From a virus: a stretch of DNA of 57,894 nt. The notes below the pieces were generated by a model. That model searched no databases. It saw only the letters and a list, made by a program, of their open reading frames with translations, and was not told the DNA's origin. The stretch is from positions 1 through 57,894 of the IMG/VR virus record IMGVR_UViG_3300030118_002568. One strand, 5' to 3'. The position numbers were made by a program, and so were the translations under genes. Below, one piece after another: positions 48,401-56,077 of the stretch (position 1 is the stretch's first letter; each line of letters opens with the position of its first letter).

Positions 48401-48749
48401 ACTTCAAGGTGTTAGGGTCTTCACCACTCTCTGTTCCATCGCAGACAACAATCAAACCATACCAGTCATTTGAATTAGCAGCGATAGTAGCAACAGTGGT
48501 AGGGAGTGTGTCAGTTGGAACTGTGAATAGTTTTCCTTGTCTGAGTATCTTACCTTCAGCAACTTGAAAATGAGTTCTACTGTTCGTTGTGCCTTGAGTC
48601 AATGCAAACCCGCTTATTCCCCTGTCTTCACCACTAGCGACATTCAGTGCCTTGATTATTCCTGAGTGTATGTTATCTGTCCCATCCTTCAGTTGTGTGC
48701 TAGAAGGGTTGGTTGCTAGTGTCGAGATAATACCCGGATTTGATGTCAT
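42459..48749 (-). CDS. Giant tail-fibre protein with conserved C-terminal domain, 2096 aa
   Basis: The N-terminal 200 residues (MTSNPGIISTLATNPSSTQL) form a phage-fibre head: FALTQGTTNSRTHFQVAEGK, LHQYLFYPQASREFSALNSG. The long body is rich in NAKL/TAKIAD/TYDKIQ-type repeats (VTTAKIASDAVTYDKIQDIG), the triple-helix-like modules common in cyanophage fibres. The C-terminus SFVIPHPTQEGKTLQHGSLE, GPEHGVYHRGRLEGN, LVDEDTISVQLTANGDFQML is a conserved domain seen at the ends of marine phage structural proteins. It ends DVGKMEVEY. It probably forms the proximal part of the fibre, the next gene the distal part. Confidence 0.88.
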   Translation of the reverse strand: MTSNPGIISTLATNPSSTQLKDGTDNIHSGIIKALNVASGEDRGISGFALTQGTTNSRTHFQVAEGKILRQGKLFTVPTDTLPTTVATIAANSNDWYGLIVVCDGTESGEDPNTLKWRHGAVTGKATTSAATVAELKGGDIPLILVKIDTADNNNATNRLHQYLFYPQASREFSALNSGSETMKINADGTFEKSGNTGKISLPAVGSSNRTLVTDNQITGLGASNLATNAVTNVKILNGAVTETKLGTGAVTTTKIADGNVTTAKIASDAVTYDKIQDIGTANRVLGKASTGTVEEVQITSAMITDGTIATGDVADDAITYAKMQNVSATNRILGRDSSGAGNVEEITPANLVTMLGIEAGADVTATNNVRNALHNANLGTFSLGDSNDTISVGNLSIGGDLTVSGTTTTVLSNTVNIGDSIITLNSDETGAPSENAGIEVERGNQTNKTLIWDETNDRWTVGSETFVAGTFIGNVTGTVSSATALANARNFQLSGDVTSSAVSFDGSGNVTLSTAIGANTVGATEIQSGSVGTTQLANLSVTTGKIADSDVTTAKLANDAVTSAKIADEAILTAMIQDDQITAALMADNAIQTAAIADSAVTNAKLSGSIAQSKITGLTSALSGKEPSLTIGSGLDRTGSTLKVKIDDLTTENGIDLTQDFLVYHDNSSSSLKKTTLANLFDKLVAGDIPNLSASAITGGTFATARIPNIATSKITSGTFGTSRIADDAITFDKIQNVSSNVLLGRTTSNTGSVETLTAAQGRTLLNVDPSGTDNSTNVTLAGSRNYLTISGQAITLGEIDISDDTNLVAGTNISLSGDTLNVDTDLANYSNSNSGFLTAHPTISNAASSVNNSGRTYIQDITLDSNGHIIGIASATETVTDTQYSVGDGGLTQNNFTNALKSKLDGIEGNANFFVLQKATDSVLGGVKVGTNLSINNTTGVLSADTQSDVNFTSALNSKLAGIATGATAGADFASNVSNISVTNAQLAGSIANSKLANSSVTVNGSTVALGGSITLTTANVAEGANLYYTDERVDDRVNALIVDGEGITTTYNDGGGTLTIDAEDATATNKGVASFAAADFDITSGAVSIKSGGISNAQLAGSIPNDKLLDIAQGKVTGLVSALSGKVGNLSDLSITASAAEINILDGVTGVSAAEINHLDGVTSSIQTQLNAKQAAGNYLTTSATIADLAGITALDTDITAVSGSHDTIPSAKAVKSYVDLVSFDANDTQYTFSVEDGSTNTKRLKLTGTDGSFTSVNFEGSNNISVSRINERIIMDLSQPLINGVSFSGNTLSLAKTDGNTLTTTIPDATTSVHGLMTDTQFDKLAGIEASADVTDKANVVASLALLDESDTLHIGDAGNDTTVRVRGNLFVDGTTTTVNRTEVNVQNAFVFEGTTADAHETTLSIVDPTADRTISLPDISGTLITTGDTGTVSSGMIATDAITNVKLANNAVDTAEIADSAVTAIKMATGSVVTSRLADAAVTTAKIALGGVNTARLADDTVTPAKISVLDDNVVGLQTHILIGDGGDFHNYALSGDITMTSTGVTSIGSGKVTTSMLASNAVAFDKLPTLTGPAFIAKSDSGTGNVGSVSAAIARNMLNVENGADVTDATNVEAAGAVMDSDFTSNGLLRRTGAGSYTVVEVDSSGHPDISAANSSNNSGRTYIQDITVDANGHVTHINTATETVVKRTQEEIEDFVGGMVTGNTETFITVTYQDGDGTLDFVVPVLDEDNLNSNSDAHLATQQSIKTYVDNQVLSLIDSAPATLNTLNELAAAINDDTNFSNTVTTALGNRLRVDTASQGLSGTQQSNARTNLNVDVAGTDNSTDVTLASVSNNYLSISGQAITAGTVPISLGGTGATSASAARSALGVDAAGTDNSTNVTLTGSGNYLSISGQAITVDPIDISDDTNLTAGTGLTLSGDTLNVNAAQSGITSVGTLSSLTVSGDLTVDTNSLYVDSTQNRVGIGTASPGYKLQVEGSFAAQTKSFVIPHPTQEGKTLQHGSLEGPEHGVYHRGRLEGNVIQLPEYWTELVDEDTISVQLTANGDFQMLYVEKIEDNQVFVANAADEGIDCFYLIHGERKDVGKMEVEY

Positions 48750-49105
48750 TAGTTATCCACCTCTACTCTTATTGTAAACGAAACAGTGTCACCGCTTGCA
48801 ACAACACCAGTATTCGTGAAGGTGACTCGGCTCAATAACGTGCCGTTTCCATTGGTAGTTCCGTTCTTGAAAATGCCTATTTCTGAGACTCCTGATGCTG
48901 GTATCTGCGCTCCTGTAAAATCTACATTGTAAATCAAAGTAGACCCCACAACGGTAGGCACTTGTCCAGTCTTTTGAAATGTGAAGTTATTCAATCCCCC
49001 TTGACTAGCAGAGGTTGTATCTCTTCCATCTCCAATCGCTACCACTTGGTAGTTGTCCTTTATCAAATCCGCAATATCTGCTGCTCCTTCGTTCACTACT
49101 GTCAT
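48749..49105 (-). CDS. Small tail/baseplate fibre-adaptor protein, 118 aa
   Basis: YQVVAIGDGRDTTSASQGGL, then IYNVDFTGAQIPASGVSEIG, and LLSRVTFTNTGVVASGDTVS ending in IRVEVDN. This beta-sandwich pattern (A-I-G-x-G-T-x-x-x-S, E-I-G-I-F, L-L-x-R, G-D-T-V) is common in small tail proteins that join fibres to the baseplate. It shares its first base with the end of the fibre gene (overlap 48749) and lies three bases after the hub gene. Confidence 0.7.
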   Translation of the reverse strand: MTVVNEGAADIADLIKDNYQVVAIGDGRDTTSASQGGLNNFTFQKTGQVPTVVGSTLIYNVDFTGAQIPASGVSEIGIFKNGTTNGNGTLLSRVTFTNTGVVASGDTVSFTIRVEVDN

Positions 49106-49107
49106 CT

Positions 49108-52100
49108 TTAATCCTCACTTGTATAATACCCTATTACCTGACTTCCTGTATTCTCAAATCCTACTTCCTCACTGAAACCTACAAGGTCATCGAAACCCAT
49201 GTTTGAACTCTCCCCACTGCCAGTGATTGTATACTGAACGAGTGTAGTCTTTAACGATATAGAATCTCTAAGAGATAGACCAGTGGAAACACTTTCTGCA
49301 TTTCTACTGAAAAGTGTTGAACTGTTAGAACGCTGCTTTGAACCTAGTTCTGCTAGTCTCTCGGCAATAGTCATATCGAAAGTCCCAACTGTCATGGTCA
49401 ATTGACTCGATAAGACATTCTCTATCTCAAAAATCATATAGTCACCCGCAGGTATACCATGCTGTGTCATATCTAGATAAACTACATCTCCTGCTTCTAG
49501 AGTTTCTAATCCCTTCTTCTCAAGGTTCAGAGTTATTTTTCTAGAATCCTGATTATGTAGTTCTAGTAGTTCATTCGCCTTTATTTTCACATCTGATATG
49601 TTCCTCAGAGTTGGGTCAACAAATGTGATATGTGTTCCCTTTCCTTTGACATTTCTTTCAACGGTTGTAGAGATTTTATCACCTACAACTGTCACTTTAT
49701 TCGCCTTTGCAAACAATGAACTGTTTTTCTTTACAGAGAAGATTCTATGTGTTCCATAGGAAATTGTCTGTTTTCTCGTTAAGGCTTTTGATTTTAAGTC
49801 ACGAAATACCACTTTTTTGTTTCTAACTTTAAAATCCAATCCTTTCTTTCCTGCCATTTCATTCAAAGTTTCATATGCTGGCTTGTTACTGAAATTATTG
49901 GTTGCGATGAAAGTCTTCTTATTTCTCTTAATTATCTCATCATTAAGAACAGGGTTGAACCATAAATCAACATCTCCATCAGTATGAACATCGGTAACTG
50001 TAATGATACTTCCCGACACAGAACCAACCACTCCAATCGGGTATCCCTCATGCGTGTAGATTACATCCCCTTGTTCTAGATTCTCAACTGTTGCTTTACA
50101 TGTGATGAGATTGTTAGCAACAGACTGGACTATGTTTCCTGTGAACTCTGATTGTGTCTGTATCAAGTCCGAAGTCATTCCTGCATCCCTGATTATCTTA
50201 TCCATATGGGTCTCTATCTCCTCACCGATAATCATACTTGTTCCAATATGGCAAGCCGTTATGTTTTGCAGACTTGGTTTTCTTCTGAGTTCTAGATTTA
50301 TTATTTCTCCAAACGAAACAACACCCTTGCCGTTTAGGACACCATCGTATGTAAGCCTGAACTTATTTCTTCTTATCCCTGCTGTTGTGCTATTCAGAGT
50401 CAAATCAACAGTCATTGTCTTCACATATTTAGTCTCACCATCAGATACCATCACCTCAAATGTATCCCCGTCATTGTATGGTAGCATCTCTACTGATTCT
50501 CGGAATGTCCTGCTGAAAGCAGACTGACAGGCATGTGCGCCTTCAACAACAGCAGGAGATGGTGCAGAATCTAGATTCAGCAATACATATGCACTGAATA
50601 CCCCTTCATTTGTATGTTGATGATTCTCAGCAAAGCCTAGATAGTTAGGATTACCGAGAGTGCCTGTTCTATACCCACTTGAGGTTTCTGTGTAGTCCAA
50701 GCCTGTGCTGAATAACTGGTTCAAGACTATCTCGTTCGGTGTGTCTCTGAATGTTGTCTCTGCTAATCTCATTAGGCGGAAGAATGGTAATTCACTTCCT
50801 CCTGCTCCACTATAAATTGCTTCGTCTAGTATTATGGTGTGTACTCTAGATGAGTCACTGACACTGCTTGTTGAATGAGTATGACTTACTATCTTACCCA
50901 TGTATGCGATGTTCAATGTGTCGTTGGATGATATACCCAATGTATCTTTATTTCCTCCTGATATATCATTAGAACCAAGACTAGTCTCGTTGCTAGACTC
51001 TATGCCTCTGTTGCCTACGAGATAGTATCCTGTTAGATTAGGAGCGAACTCCAACCAACTGTGTGCAGAGTCAACATCATCCAAGTCTATCGTTAGCGTT
51101 CTATTGCCATTGCTGAGTGTGACATTTCCATCTGAGGTATTGATGAGGGGTTTGATTAGCATTCTTGCTGAGTAGACTCCACCACCATCATTGGATGTTA
51201 GGTCAACGTGATTCTGCACCCTGCTTGTGGAGACCGTATCTCCTTTCTTCTTGTCCATGAAATAAGTGGGAACTCCTGTTGTAACAGAATTAGCATTACT
51301 TCCTGATATAGCATCGCCTGTTGAGGATTTTGTCTCCAACGTATGAGTTCCAGTTACTGCTTTGAAATTACCAGTAGAAACAGCATACACCATAGTATTA
51401 GGCGTGTGCTGGTCAAAATCATTCGGTGTAGTAAAAGTGCCTCCTTGGTAATTATTGTAAATACCTATAAACGGTCTAGTTCCCAAGAAGCAACTAGTCT
51501 GAAACATGTCTTCAGGAACATCAGGGCCGACTGAACTTATCTTCTTGATATCACGGAATACAGCGATGCAGTTTTCATAGGGATGCACGTTGTCTGCATA
51601 TCCCATCTTGGAAGTGGTTGTTAGTGTGCTGCTTCCCCTGAAGTTCTGCATGAGTCCTGCTAAGACTCTAGATAGGTGGAGGTAAGGAGGATTAGGAAAT
51701 AGGCTATTGCTCCACTGCTGGCTATCGTGATATGGAGATTTTCTTGCGTTTAAAAGTTCAGCAGCAGTATCTGCCGAATTGCGCTCTGCATTGAATATGA
51801 ATGGCAGTAGAACACCCGGAGGGTTGTAGGCATTAGGAGTGCCATCACCATTTGTCAATCTAGCATATTTGAATGAGTGAACAGCATCGAGTATATCCGT
51901 AGAGTCGCTTCCCTTGTAGTTGGGTCTGATTAGTATGATTTTACTCATATCCATTACATCAGAACTGTTTGTTGACTTTAGTGTATCAAATCCATCCACT
52001 GTGAAAAAGGGTGCTGCATTTGAATTACCATACTCAGGAATCAAATATGCCTCCACATTTGTCGCAGTTGTTGAATTATGCATCGTTGCATTGATAGTTC

Positions 52101-55100
52101 CTGTTGAACTGACTGTCTGTGAATTGAGACCAGTCGTAGCAATCAACTCACCATTGTTTGCATTGAAGATTGTGCTGTATGGGGGTATGGTAAGTGTGCC
52201 ACCATTAGTCCAAGATAGAGATACACTACCACTCGCAACTGAGAACTTCAGATTGTCTTTACTTGCTTCTCTGCTTCTTAACAACGCATATGTTCCATAG
52301 TTCTCCTCATACGCAGAGGTGTTTTCCAAAGAATCTGCATCAACTGGATTGAAATGCCAATCGAACGTGGCTTCAACTAGTCTCGCAATACCGAATCTCT
52401 TGATTTGATTAGTCGTCTTGTTTGCTGCCTTTATCGAAGCCCTCTCAAAGTTATTGTCTGTCTTATCCATTGACTTGCTCTTACCGTCATACTCAGAATG
52501 TGTTGTTTCAGTAGCAGATATACCTCCTTCGCTTTCCAATAGACATGCAAGGTCATCGTAGTTGAGTGTCTGACTTCCTATGTTGTTGTACCTCAACTTT
52601 GAGTATGGATACAAATCTCCTGTGGCAAATAACTCATACGCCTGTGCCTTTCCATCTAGGTTTTCCCAATCTATCAATGGCTGAAACGTAGTTAGTTTTA
52701 CTTTTGACTCCATTATCCTAGTTGGAGGAACTAGGGTTGACACACCAGTTGTAGCATCAAATATACTTCCTGCTGTATTTACATGCGTAAAGTTGCTGTT
52801 TACCATGTTGCTTCCGAATATTGGTCTTGACGATTCGGTAAGTGTGGTGGAAGCAGGTGCATCACCAGTGCCAAGTATTGGATACGCTACTGCATAACCC
52901 CTGATGTTCTGTTGCTTGGAACTCCTGTTGTATATTCCACCTGATGTCTTCTTTATCGTACCACTGCTGAACTTCTGCAAGTCCCAATACCTGAATGTCT
53001 CTCTTGGTGTGTAGATATCATCAGAAGCAATCAAGTCTAGATTAGCGGAGGTAGTATGTCCTGTGTCAAATCTATGTAGGAAACCACCGTCATTGATGCC
53101 GTTGTTCACCAAGTAGAAGGAGAAACCAGTACGGGTATCCGATGTGTTATTCTCAACCCTACCCATGACAACAGGACAAGTAGGTGCTATTCTCATTCTA
53201 GCACCACCGTCATCCTTCTCTATGATATCCAAGACGTTGAATCTCTCTGATGCGAAAGTCATCATGCTTACATCTGTCGTAGATGTTCCAAGTTCATCTG
53301 ACAACTGGAAGGCAAAGACCGAATCTTCAGTGGAAACACCACTGTCTAGGATATCAATGCTTATTGGCTTTTGAATGTCATATCCTAGAGTCCTGTTCTC
53401 AAGGAAAGAACCACTGTTTGAAGTTCCCTCTAATTTTGTTTTGTTGAGGCTAACATCGAACGAGAAACTATCTTGGAGAATAACCCCTTTGTCACTCACA
53501 CCCCTAAAGTCAGTTGTAGATGTTATAGCAGGATTGCTCCCTAATGCCTTAGTTCCTGATAGGAACGTCACTTCGGTAAATGGGTTGTAATACCAAATGT
53601 TGGTTGTTGCAGACATATGTGCTAGTGGTTTGTGTGTCAGTGTTATTTCTGTGGCTGTTGCAGATGCCACCTCACCAATGAAGACCCCTGTGTTTCTAGT
53701 GAAGAGAAGCATCTTGGCAGTAGGAGTGAAGTTATCTCCTGAAGCGTGGGTAATCACCTTTCCACTCACACTAACGTTGGTTAGTGTCTCAGTGTTGGAA
53801 AGGGGAATCACTGGATTCAATGTGCTATGTATCATATCCTCGGTGAAGAGAAGATTCTGATTCACTTGGGTATTCAATAACGAGGAGGAGTTGTCTCTGC
53901 CTTCCAGTGTTAACAGTGTAAGTCCGTTGTCTGTCTCTGTCTCACTCAACTCAATTGTGCCATCAAAAGCCTCTTCTTGTAGACTGTATGTTCCTTCATA
54001 ATAGTAGAACCTAGAGTTACTGGTGTTCTGATAGAACTTTCTATCACCATCTTGAAACTTGACATACTCCATGTCCTTATCCACATAGTCAACAGTGTTC
54101 TGATGTGTAGATACTCTAGGAAACACTACTTTCGTATTATACAACTTGCTGTCTTCTTTGTTTATCGTAGTCCCTGAAACTGTCAACCTGTTTCCATCTG
54201 CATAATGCACTTGTGTATCAGAGTCAAAGTCTTCTGTATTCAACACCTCAGTCCAAGGTGCTATCTGAACTGTCGCATTTGAGAATTCATGAACTGAATT
54301 AGAAACGGTGAATGTGTTTGCATGTAGTGTTTTATTTGCCTTGACTGTAAGTGTCTGCGTAGTACCGCTCTTTACAGCAACTGCATTTACAACGTAGTAG
54401 TATCCATCAACTAGTATGATAGAGTCTGTCGGTAGTTTCTCGGATAATTTGTAATCATGAGCATCATCCATATCATGGAACTCTATGCTATTACCAACAC
54501 TGCTTGACTTACTTGCTTTGAAGGGAAGTGTCTTGAATGACATATTATCTGAGAATAGGTTCTTCATCACCTTCAGAGTCTGACCCTCCTTATACTTCTC
54601 AGGGAGTATTCCTGAGTTATTCATCGCCTTGAATTTGCACATCTTACTCATCTTATTCTGTGGGCTATTGACAATTACATCGGTGACAAGAGGAACGATG
54701 TCGTTTCTCCTCGGCCTTGGGTCGGATGTGATGTATCGTGAAGGGCCATTCCTATTGCCATCAAGGGTCGAAGCAGTAGCACTGGTGCTATCTGATTCGT
54801 GTCTCTTCATATTCGGAAATGCCTTGTGCCAAAACATCGGGTCGAAACTCCCATCAGCATCATCTGTGGTTCTGAGATGGTCAACGAGAGTGGCATCCAA
54901 TCTTGTTCTACTGATGCTTTCTATTGTGCCTTTCAACTTGGCATGAGTTCTGAATACTATGTTCTGTATTCCCTTTCCTATCTTCACGGTAAAATTGTTC
55001 GTTGTTGCACTCTTTGCTTTGTATGCAACCTCTAGATGTATGTCGTTTCCCGTTATCTCCTTGATATTACCATACCATTCATCTGTTCCACTGTCAAAGA

Positions 55101-56076
55101 GAGACATTCCCTCGCATAACTTGTCTGTCTCAGATGTGCCATTTGTTGTAAATTTGACAGTGCTACTTCCCTCTGAGTATAATGCTATTTCAGTGTTAGA
55201 TGTCATAGTCACAGAAGCAGAGTAGTCATACCATCTAAGTCTAGTTAGAGTGTATTTCTCCATGTAGTCTAATTGGTCATCTTGCTCTAATCTCTCATTG
55301 TAGAAGTAGAACGTAGGTGTGGCAACTAGATTCAAGACATCGTAGTTGTCTGTTGATGCTTGGTTATCACCACGAAGACCATAACTAACCGCCATGACAT
55401 CAGTTGCTGTCTTTGCTGGCCCTTTGAATACCTCAAAGTTAGTTCCCTTGGGTATCGGTGTGGGATACTTGGGGCTAAACTCTAGACCATCTCCAAAGTC
55501 AGCAAACGTGACAATTGATGTTATCTTAGCAAAGTGTGGTCTTGCTGTGTCCGATTGTGTAGTAGAGTCGTATATCTCAGGGTTGAGTAGAATGAAGTAG
55601 TCATAGTTCTCTATATCTAGAGCAAGGGTATCGGTGGCAGGTGCAGATGAACTGTTAGTTACTGTTGAGTATACGAATTTTCTATTTGTCTCTCCTTCGC
55701 TTGCGTTTTCATCGAATACCTTGACTTTGTATGGTGGAGTTATCTCCTTGTTTGTCGCATATGATGTGAGGGTCTTGTTATGTGGAAGTATCCTGTTTCC
55801 TATCATATCCGCTCTATCATTAGATATCGAAGTTCCACATGGCCCTTTTCTAATCTCAGTGAAGATAGCCGATGCAACGACATCAGATGTAGCACTACCA
55901 GTTCCGTTCTGCTCTGCCTCTACGAATGTCGCTTTCAACTTTGGATTCACAGACACATCCTTGAATGCCGTTCCTGAAGAGAACTCAGTAGTCATATTGG
56001 CATAGGCTTCGTTAGCAAGAGACTCATTGACCTCTATTGTTAGAGGATAGACCATAGTACCGTTTGCCTTCGCCAT
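49108..56076 (-). CDS. Giant tail-hub/baseplate protein, 2322 aa
   Basis: Start at 56076 (MAKANGTMVYPLTIEVNESL) rather than the frame's first methionine, because GGTGA precedes it and it follows the upstream stop by one base. Most of the length is beta-rich and poorly recognisable. The C-terminal 330 residues resemble the tail-hub fold of siphovirus baseplates: KPAYETLNEMAGKKGLDFKV, VVFRDLKSKALTRKQTISYG, ANKVTVVGDKI, LEAGDVVYLDMTQHGIPAGD, and TIAERLAELG. That part also carries a small insertion-like domain (DVIYTHEGYPIGVVGSVSG). Ends in a Ser/Thr/Gly-rich tail. At 2322 residues it is far longer than ordinary hub proteins, suggesting fusion of hub and adhesin regions. Confidence 0.72.
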   Translation of the reverse strand: MAKANGTMVYPLTIEVNESLANEAYANMTTEFSSGTAFKDVSVNPKLKATFVEAEQNGTGSATSDVVASAIFTEIRKGPCGTSISNDRADMIGNRILPHNKTLTSYATNKEITPPYKVKVFDENASEGETNRKFVYSTVTNSSSAPATDTLALDIENYDYFILLNPEIYDSTTQSDTARPHFAKITSIVTFADFGDGLEFSPKYPTPIPKGTNFEVFKGPAKTATDVMAVSYGLRGDNQASTDNYDVLNLVATPTFYFYNERLEQDDQLDYMEKYTLTRLRWYDYSASVTMTSNTEIALYSEGSSTVKFTTNGTSETDKLCEGMSLFDSGTDEWYGNIKEITGNDIHLEVAYKAKSATTNNFTVKIGKGIQNIVFRTHAKLKGTIESISRTRLDATLVDHLRTTDDADGSFDPMFWHKAFPNMKRHESDSTSATASTLDGNRNGPSRYITSDPRPRRNDIVPLVTDVIVNSPQNKMSKMCKFKAMNNSGILPEKYKEGQTLKVMKNLFSDNMSFKTLPFKASKSSSVGNSIEFHDMDDAHDYKLSEKLPTDSIILVDGYYYVVNAVAVKSGTTQTLTVKANKTLHANTFTVSNSVHEFSNATVQIAPWTEVLNTEDFDSDTQVHYADGNRLTVSGTTINKEDSKLYNTKVVFPRVSTHQNTVDYVDKDMEYVKFQDGDRKFYQNTSNSRFYYYEGTYSLQEEAFDGTIELSETETDNGLTLLTLEGRDNSSSLLNTQVNQNLLFTEDMIHSTLNPVIPLSNTETLTNVSVSGKVITHASGDNFTPTAKMLLFTRNTGVFIGEVASATATEITLTHKPLAHMSATTNIWYYNPFTEVTFLSGTKALGSNPAITSTTDFRGVSDKGVILQDSFSFDVSLNKTKLEGTSNSGSFLENRTLGYDIQKPISIDILDSGVSTEDSVFAFQLSDELGTSTTDVSMMTFASERFNVLDIIEKDDGGARMRIAPTCPVVMGRVENNTSDTRTGFSFYLVNNGINDGGFLHRFDTGHTTSANLDLIASDDIYTPRETFRYWDLQKFSSGTIKKTSGGIYNRSSKQQNIRGYAVAYPILGTGDAPASTTLTESSRPIFGSNMVNSNFTHVNTAGSIFDATTGVSTLVPPTRIMESKVKLTTFQPLIDWENLDGKAQAYELFATGDLYPYSKLRYNNIGSQTLNYDDLACLLESEGGISATETTHSEYDGKSKSMDKTDNNFERASIKAANKTTNQIKRFGIARLVEATFDWHFNPVDADSLENTSAYEENYGTYALLRSREASKDNLKFSVASGSVSLSWTNGGTLTIPPYSTIFNANNGELIATTGLNSQTVSSTGTINATMHNSTTATNVEAYLIPEYGNSNAAPFFTVDGFDTLKSTNSSDVMDMSKIILIRPNYKGSDSTDILDAVHSFKYARLTNGDGTPNAYNPPGVLLPFIFNAERNSADTAAELLNARKSPYHDSQQWSNSLFPNPPYLHLSRVLAGLMQNFRGSSTLTTTSKMGYADNVHPYENCIAVFRDIKKISSVGPDVPEDMFQTSCFLGTRPFIGIYNNYQGGTFTTPNDFDQHTPNTMVYAVSTGNFKAVTGTHTLETKSSTGDAISGSNANSVTTGVPTYFMDKKKGDTVSTSRVQNHVDLTSNDGGGVYSARMLIKPLINTSDGNVTLSNGNRTLTIDLDDVDSAHSWLEFAPNLTGYYLVGNRGIESSNETSLGSNDISGGNKDTLGISSNDTLNIAYMGKIVSHTHSTSSVSDSSRVHTIILDEAIYSGAGGSELPFFRLMRLAETTFRDTPNEIVLNQLFSTGLDYTETSSGYRTGTLGNPNYLGFAENHQHTNEGVFSAYVLLNLDSAPSPAVVEGAHACQSAFSRTFRESVEMLPYNDGDTFEVMVSDGETKYVKTMTVDLTLNSTTAGIRRNKFRLTYDGVLNGKGVVSFGEIINLELRRKPSLQNITACHIGTSMIIGEEIETHMDKIIRDAGMTSDLIQTQSEFTGNIVQSVANNLITCKATVENLEQGDVIYTHEGYPIGVVGSVSGSIITVTDVHTDGDVDLWFNPVLNDEIIKRNKKTFIATNNFSNKPAYETLNEMAGKKGLDFKVRNKKVVFRDLKSKALTRKQTISYGTHRIFSVKKNSSLFAKANKVTVVGDKISTTVERNVKGKGTHITFVDPTLRNISDVKIKANELLELHNQDSRKITLNLEKKGLETLEAGDVVYLDMTQHGIPAGDYMIFEIENVLSSQLTMTVGTFDMTIAERLAELGSKQRSNSSTLFSRNAESVSTGLSLRDSISLKTTLVQYTITGSGESSNMGFDDLVGFSEEVGFENTGSQVIGYYTSED

Positions 56077-56077
56077 C

